Shown piece by piece: positions 50,068 to 54,012 of a DNA stretch of 54,012 nucleotides (positions are counted from its first letter, which is position 1; the number at the start of each line of letters is the position of its first letter). Source of the DNA: an uncultured Collinsella sp. (GTDB lineage: Bacteria > Actinomycetota > Coriobacteriia > Coriobacteriales > Coriobacteriaceae); assembly GCA_902496845.1 (NCBI GenBank), contig CABVCJ010000005.1, positions 1 to 54,012 on the forward strand. Direction: 5' to 3'. The position numbers and the translations under genes are program-made. The notes below the pieces were generated by a model, which saw only the letters and a program-made list of their open reading frames with translations, did no database searches and was not told the DNA's origin.

Positions 50068-51906
50068 TTATTTGTTGACCTGACCGGCGCGGACCGCGGC
50101 CTTCTTGCGGTCGGTAGCATTGAGCAGACGCTTGCGCAGGCGGATGTTCTTGGGAGTGATCTCCACCAGCTCGTCGTCGGCGATGTACTCCAGCGCCTCC
50201 TCCAGCGAGAAGGTGCGGGGCGGCACCAGCTGGACGGAGATATCGGAGGTCGAGGAACGCTGGTTGCCCAGGTTCTTGGTACGGGCGATGTTGACGACCA
50301 TGTCGCCGGCCTTGCTGCGCTCGCCCACGATCATGCCCTCGTAGCACTCGGTACCCGGCTCAACAAACAGCTGGCCGCGCTCCTGCAGCGTGCCCAGAGC
50401 GTAGGCAACGGCTTTCTCGGTGGTCATGGAGATCATGGCGCCGTTCTGGCGGTTGCCGATCTCGCCGGCATAGGGGCCGTACTCCAGGAAGGTGTGGTAG
50501 AACACGCCCTCGCCGTGAGTGACGTTCATGATGCGGTTCTTAAGACCCATGATGCCGCGGGTCGGGATCTTAAACTCGAGGTGCGTCACGATACCCGAGG
50601 TATCCATGCTCGTCATGATGCCGCCGGAGGTGCCGAAGACCTCAACGACCTTGCCCGAATACTCGTCCGGGCACTCGACGACGGCCTGCTCGACGGGCTC
50701 CATCTTATTGCCGTTCTCGTCCTTCTTAAACAGAACGCGGGGACGGCCGACCTGGAACTCAAAGCCCTCGCGACGCATGGACTCCATCAGGACGGACAGG
50801 TGCAGAATGCCGCGGCCCGAGACCTCGACGCCGCTCTTGTCCTCGAGCTCCTCGATCTTCATGGTCACGTTGTTCTCGGCCTCGTTGAACAGGCGCTCCT
50901 TGAGCTGACGGGCACCCACGATGTCGCCGTCGCGGCCGACGAGCGGGGAGGTCGAAGCCTCAAAGACGATGGACAGGGTCGGCGGGTCGATCTCGATGGG
51001 TTCGAGCTCAACGGGGTTCTCGGGATCGGTGTAGACATCGCCGATATCGGTGCGGTCGATGCCCACGACGGCGGCGATATCACCGGCGCCGACTTCCTGG
51101 CACTCGGTGCGACCCAGGTAGTCGAAAGTAAAGAGCTGCTTGACGGTAGCGGTAGCGCTGGAACCGTCGTTCTTGACGACCAGGATCTGATCGCCCTGGT
51201 GAATGGTGCCGGAGTACACGCGACCGATACCGATGCGGCCAACGAAGTTGGAGTGGTCGATGGTCACACACTGCATGGCCAGCGGGGCGTTCTCGTCAAC
51301 CTCGGGCGCGGGCATGTCGTCGATGATCATATCGAGCAGCGGATACATGTCCATGTTGCCGTCGTTGGGGTCAAGGCGGGCAAAGCCATTCATGGCGCTG
51401 GCGTAGACCACGTGCTCCATGGCAAACTCAAGCTGGTCGTCGGTGGCGCCCAGGTCGGCCATCAGGTCCAGGCAGTCGTTGTAGGCCTTCTCGGGGTTGG
51501 CGCCCGGACGGTCGATCTTGTTGATGACGATCATGATCTTGAGGCCGGTGTCGATGGCGTGACGCAGCACGAAGCGGGTCTGGGGCATGGGACCCTCAAA
51601 GGCATCGACCAGCAGCAGGGCGCCGTCGGCCATACGCAGCACGCGCTCGACCTCGCCGCCAAAGTCAGCGTGGCCCGGGGTGTCGATGACGTTGATCTTA
51701 ACGTCCTTGTACTCGATAGAGATGTTCTTGGCGAGAATCGTAATGCCGCGCTCGCGCTCCTGGTCGTTAGAATCCAGGACGCGGTCCTCGACCTGCTGGT
51801 TGGCACGGAAGGCGTCCGTGGCACGCAGGAGCTTGTCGACCATCGTCGTCTTGCCGTGGTCGACGTGAGCGATGATGGCGATGTTCCTCAGATTGTCTAC
51901 GCGCAT
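50068..51906 (-). CDS. typA: Translational GTPase TypA/BipA
   Basis: TypA/BipA is a ribosome-associated GTPase that helps 50S assembly and stress adaptation. The 612-residue protein has G1 AHVDHGKTT, switch II DTPGHADFGGEVERVL and NKIDRPGA, followed by EF-G-like domains II, III and V and the BipA-specific C-terminal region (TRGIMGLKNRIMNVTHGEG, QNGAMISMTTEKAVAYAL). Length and motifs match the family fully. AGGGGA precedes the ATG. It reads toward a shared terminator at 50008. Confidence 0.98.
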   Translation of the reverse strand: MRVDNLRNIAIIAHVDHGKTTMVDKLLRATDAFRANQQVEDRVLDSNDQERERGITILAKNISIEYKDVKINVIDTPGHADFGGEVERVLRMADGALLLVDAFEGPMPQTRFVLRHAIDTGLKIMIVINKIDRPGANPEKAYNDCLDLMADLGATDDQLEFAMEHVVYASAMNGFARLDPNDGNMDMYPLLDMIIDDMPAPEVDENAPLAMQCVTIDHSNFVGRIGIGRVYSGTIHQGDQILVVKNDGSSATATVKQLFTFDYLGRTECQEVGAGDIAAVVGIDRTDIGDVYTDPENPVELEPIEIDPPTLSIVFEASTSPLVGRDGDIVGARQLKERLFNEAENNVTMKIEELEDKSGVEVSGRGILHLSVLMESMRREGFEFQVGRPRVLFKKDENGNKMEPVEQAVVECPDEYSGKVVEVFGTSGGIMTSMDTSGIVTHLEFKIPTRGIMGLKNRIMNVTHGEGVFYHTFLEYGPYAGEIGNRQNGAMISMTTEKAVAYALGTLQERGQLFVEPGTECYEGMIVGERSKAGDMVVNIARTKNLGNQRSSTSDISVQLVPPRTFSLEEALEYIADDELVEITPKNIRLRKRLLNATDRKKAAVRAGQVNK

Positions 51907-52023
51907 GTAGTTCCCCTATCTTCTATCTATATACAACCGGCACGCGTATGCGACCCGCCCAGCAACACAACGTTCGGCGGGAATTTTGAGCCTTTTACCG
52001 AAAACTCGTTTATTTTAGCGATT

Positions 52024-52473
52024 TTAGATAAGAGGGGTTTCCTCGCCTGCAGGTTCAGGGTCGCTCCACATAAAACCATCGCCGGCGCCCACACCCTCGT
52101 ACAGTACGTATGCCGAAAAGCCGCTCTCGAGCGTCGTCTCAAAGAAACTCACAAGCAGGGCGTCATGGTAGCCGCCATCGATCTCGACACAACCGGTGTA
52201 GCCGATGGCGTAACGGGCGATGCGACCCAGGCCCTCGTCCTTAAGGCCCATCTTGTGCTCGGAGATAAAGTTGGTGGCAGCCTCGAGGCATGCCTCCTCG
52301 CCGTCCTCGTCGAGTGCCACCAGATAGCGGTTGGACACGGCGTCTTCGATCGCAACGACAACGCCGGGGTTCTCACCAGCGGCCAGGTCGTCTAAAAATG
52401 CCCCGATGAGGTCGCACACCATGGCGTCGAGCTCGGCGGAGACGTTTCCGGCGTCCTGCATATCCTGTGCCAT
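52024..52473 (-). CDS. Hypothetical acidic protein
   Basis: A 149-residue, strongly acidic protein with no recognised family. No signal peptide or membrane segment is seen. It reads as a single alpha/beta domain (VVVAIEDAVSNRYLVALDEDG, CVEIDGGYHDALLVSFFETTL). The ATG has GAAGGT upstream. It lies 30 bases after the small membrane protein gene on the same strand and 117 bases before typA, so it may be part of the transcript starting with the nuclease-domain gene. Function is unknown. Confidence 0.65.
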   Translation of the reverse strand: MAQDMQDAGNVSAELDAMVCDLIGAFLDDLAAGENPGVVVAIEDAVSNRYLVALDEDGEEACLEAATNFISEHKMGLKDEGLGRIARYAIGYTGCVEIDGGYHDALLVSFFETTLESGFSAYVLYEGVGAGDGFMWSDPEPAGEETPLI

Positions 52474-52503
52474 TTTTAGACCTTCCCATCGAGTCCGGCG
52501 TCG

Positions 52504-52893
52504 TTACATCTCTTGTGCCTCGGCAGCGATCTTGGCGGCGGCGTCGCGGGCGCGCATCATATCGGCGGCGCGCTTATCGAGTACCTTGATCTGGTTAGTC
52601 AGCATCACGGCATCGACCACGCCCCAGATGACCAAGCCCGTCGAAATCGAAAACCCAAGCGCACCAACTGTACCACGAAGGCGCGATGAGATTACCGCGA
52701 CAAGTGCGGAGGCGGCAACCATCTTGATAAAGGAGGCACGGCGCTCGCGAAGTGTGCGGGCCTGCGTCACATAGGCAATGCGTGCGGCCTCGGATGCCTC
52801 CGAGCGCATCTGGGCCTCGCGGGCAATGGCGGCGGCCTCGGCTGAAACGCCGCGACCCATCAGTGCACACTCCGTCTCATGGCTACTCGTCAT
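52504..52893 (-). CDS. Small membrane protein of unknown function
   Basis: A 129-residue protein with a charged, Ala-rich helical N-terminus, two hydrophobic stretches at about 55-70 and 75-97 (FIKMVAASALVAVISS, GALGFSISTGLVIWGVVDAVML), and an Ala/Lys/Arg-rich C-terminal helix. The pattern suggests a small two-helix membrane protein with both ends inside. Its ATG follows the stop codon of the nuclease-domain gene directly (TAAATG), so translation is probably coupled. No family was recognised. Confidence 0.65.
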   Translation of the reverse strand: MTSSHETECALMGRGVSAEAAAIAREAQMRSEASEAARIAYVTQARTLRERRASFIKMVAASALVAVISSRLRGTVGALGFSISTGLVIWGVVDAVMLTNQIKVLDKRAADMMRARDAAAKIAAEAQEM

Positions 52894-53394
52894 TTAAAAA
52901 TCATCGGGCGAGAGCGTATGGACGAACTCGTCGAACTTCTCAAATTCCTGCTCGTCATCGACTTCCTCGGCAACCGGAGAGACGGTCCCCAGGCGGTTCA
53001 TGATGTCGTCCTCAACAAACATGGGAGCATTGCTGCGCACGGCGAGGGCGATGGCATCGCTCGGACGCGCATCGATCCTATGCTCGTTGCTGTCGGCCAA
53101 AACAACGACCGTCGCATAGAACACGGGAGGCTCGGCACGGACAATCTCGATGCGCTCGAGTTTTGCATCCAGGGCATCAAGCGTGTCGAGCAGCAGGTCA
53201 TGGGCAATCGGGCGCTCGGCACGACCGCTGTCGATACCACGGCTAATAGCCGCAGCCTCAAAGGAACCAGTTTGGATAGAAAGGGAGCGCAGCGGCGCAG
53301 GGGAGTCCGATTTGCTGCAGCGCTCGCGAAGTACGATAAGCGATGGCACGGGACCGGCGGCCATGACGATGGTCTCTATGTCGACACGAACCAT
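52894..53394 (-). CDS. Bifunctional nuclease (BFN/DUF151) domain protein
   Basis: A 166-residue protein with the BFN domain in residues about 10-130: SLIVLRERCSKSD, ISRGIDSGRAERPIAHDLLLDTLDAL, VYATVVV-like strands, and RIDARPSDAIALAVRSNAPMFV, the family's most conserved block. Members have been reported as DNase/RNase or assigned regulatory roles. The acidic C-terminal tail (EEVDDEQEFEKFDEFV) is typical. The start at 53394 has GGAGGTG just upstream; the open frame before it is Arg-rich and unsupported. It is the first gene of a three-gene run to 52024. Confidence 0.85.
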   Translation of the reverse strand: MVRVDIETIVMAAGPVPSLIVLRERCSKSDSPAPLRSLSIQTGSFEAAAISRGIDSGRAERPIAHDLLLDTLDALDAKLERIEIVRAEPPVFYATVVVLADSNEHRIDARPSDAIALAVRSNAPMFVEDDIMNRLGTVSPVAEEVDDEQEFEKFDEFVHTLSPDDF

Positions 53395-53509
53395 GGAACA
53401 CCTCCGGTACGTAGCGGTTAACACGCGGCGCCTTCGCCGCATTGAATAGCTATACTACCCAATCTTTCGCACAGCACACAAAACCAAAATGAGTTTTATC
53501 ACACACAAG

Positions 53510-53540
53510 AAAAAAGCCCCGAGGCCATGCCTCGAGGCTC
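53510..53540 (-). terminator. Terminator of the tRNA-Ala/Ile cluster
   Basis: AGCCCCGAGGC (53515-53525) pairs with GCCTCGAGGCT (53529-53539); on the minus strand it runs into TTTTTT. Confidence 0.85.
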
Positions 53541-53553
53541 TTCACAGTTTTGA

Positions 53554-53630
53554 TGGTGGACCTGACAAGATTCGAACTTGTGACCTCCCGGTTATCAGCC
53601 GGACGCTCTAACCAACTGAGCTACAGGTCC
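53554..53630 (-). tRNA. tRNA-Ile, anticodon GAT (copy 1)
   Basis: 77 bases with CCA encoded. Acceptor GGACCTG pairs with CAGGTCC, the anticodon loop is CTGATAA and the T-loop is TTCGAAT. Identical over its full length to the copy at 53778-53854. Confidence 0.97.
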
Positions 53631-53634
53631 ATCA

Positions 53635-53710
53635 TGGTGGAGGTTAGGGGGATCGAACCCCTGACCTCAGGCTTGCAAAGCCCGCGCTCTCCCAGCTGAG
53701 CTAAACCCCC
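53635..53710 (-). tRNA. tRNA-Ala, anticodon TGC
   Basis: 76 bases with CCA encoded. Acceptor GGGGGTT pairs with AACCTCC (one G-T pair), and the anticodon loop is TTTGCAA. It lies four bases from tRNA-Ile copy 1. tRNA-Ile/Ala pairs normally sit in rRNA operon spacers; no rRNA is in this window. Confidence 0.97.
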
Positions 53711-53721
53711 ACGGAGACAGT

Positions 53722-53766
53722 AATAAACACCCCAGCGGCGACTCGGCTCTCGCTGGGGTGTTTATT
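53722..53766. terminator. Perfect 16-bp hairpin between tRNA-Ile copy 2 and tRNA-Ala
   Basis: AATAAACACCCCAGCG (53722-53737) and CGCTGGGGTGTTTATT (53751-53766). It looks like a terminator for tRNA-Ile copy 2, but only about a dozen bases separate it from tRNA-Ala, leaving no obvious room for a new promoter. It may be a read-through or processing signal. Confidence 0.75.
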
Positions 53767-53777
53767 GCGAAAGAAAG

Positions 53778-53854
53778 TGGTGGACCTGACAAGATTCGAA
53801 CTTGTGACCTCCCGGTTATCAGCCGGACGCTCTAACCAACTGAGCTACAGGTCC
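53778..53854 (-). tRNA. tRNA-Ile, anticodon GAT (copy 2)
   Basis: 77 bases, identical to the copy at 53554-53630, with CCA encoded. It is nearest the promoter at 53869-53898. Confidence 0.97.
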
Positions 53855-53868
53855 ATCGCGCAAGGGAT

Positions 53869-53898
53869 ATATTAGACGAGTCGTTACGCGCGCGTCAA
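53869..53898 (-). promoter_or_regulatory. Promoter of the tRNA-Ile/Ala/Ile cluster
   Basis: TTGACG (53898-53893) and TAATAT (53874-53869) on the minus strand, 18 bases apart, 15 bases before the tRNA-Ile copy 2 5' end. Confidence 0.7.
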
Positions 53899-53983
53899 CA
53901 ACTTTTTTGAAAATCTTTGGAGTGTGCCCGCCGAGTGGGCGAGATGGGTTAGGTTTGCTGCTCGGGCAGTCCTGCGCAAGACG

Positions 53984-54008
53984 AAGGCCACATTAAGTGG
54001 CCTTCTTT
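53984..54008. terminator. Hairpin terminator at the right edge
   Basis: AAGGCCAC (53984-53991) pairs with GTGGCCTT (53997-54004), then CTTT. It could belong to a gene beyond the window or to one reading rightward. Confidence 0.6.
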
Positions 54009-54012
54009 GCGT

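Noticed and set aside
49975..52395. An 806-codon plus-strand open frame opposite typA
   Set aside because: Antisense to typA, whose GTPase motifs are complete.

Overview
The window is about 54 kb of high-GC bacterial chromosome. It looks like a Coriobacteriia (Collinsella-type) gut actinobacterium. This is inferred from the strong G/C third-position bias, a regulator with about 12 membrane helices fused to a LuxR-type helix-turn-helix, an NfnAB-type ferredoxin:NADP oxidoreductase pair of anaerobes, very large cell-wall-anchored proteins with LAxTG sorting signals, and an rpsF-ssb-rpsR-rplI-dnaB-purA block. Most of the window is housekeeping sequence; the novelty lies in the spaces between genes.

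Layout. Positions 1-640 hold the 5' part of an ECF transporter membrane component, divergent from glmU-prs-pth and the nfnA/nfnB pair (760-6835). Positions 6917-17811 form an accessory surface region: a 2194-residue BspA-type leucine-rich-repeat protein and a 661-residue wall-anchored protein, both on the minus strand, followed by a plus-strand membrane LuxR regulator. The two surface genes share nearly identical 3' ends, the same downstream array of 15-bp inverted repeats, and the same promoter palindrome TAGGTTC-N8-GAACCTA. Positions 17819-24251 hold a cytidylate-kinase-like protein, a four-gene polar amino-acid ABC importer, a YqeY protein, a secreted foldase and a PTS IIA protein. Positions 24404-28025 are purN-purM-purF. 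They are followed by a CmpB-family membrane protein, a MoaE-like protein, a class B sortase and purE. Positions 32088-36843 are carAB. Next come an unrecognised membrane protein, an ABC exporter, a Nudix ADP-ribose pyrophosphatase, purD, purA, dnaB, rplI, rpsR, ssb and rpsF (to 46832). The last part has two tRNA-Ser genes, a TRIC-family channel, a bactofilin-like membrane protein, typA/bipA, two small unknown proteins, a bifunctional-nuclease-domain protein, and a tRNA-Ile/Ala/Ile cluster.

Functional picture. Six purine genes (purN, purM, purF, purE, purD, purA), prs for PRPP, and carAB for carbamoyl phosphate make this a nucleotide-synthesis neighbourhood. The surface proteins, their shared palindrome, the adjacent membrane LuxR regulator and the class B sortase suggest a regulated adhesin module.

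The most interesting signals are non-coding. (1) A ~150-bp element occurs twice (21727-21876 plus; 39831-39979 minus) with constant blocks at matching spacing, while its long helix and a second short helix differ in sequence but stay paired. This is covariation expected of a structured RNA or hairpin element. (2) An alternating-orientation array of TCTCAATCTGTAACA sites lies at a ~40-bp pitch. (3) More than a dozen small palindromes share a CTGTCCC core but have locus-specific arms. (4) Several very long intergenic hairpins lack T-tracts. All are read directly from the sequence; their functions are open.
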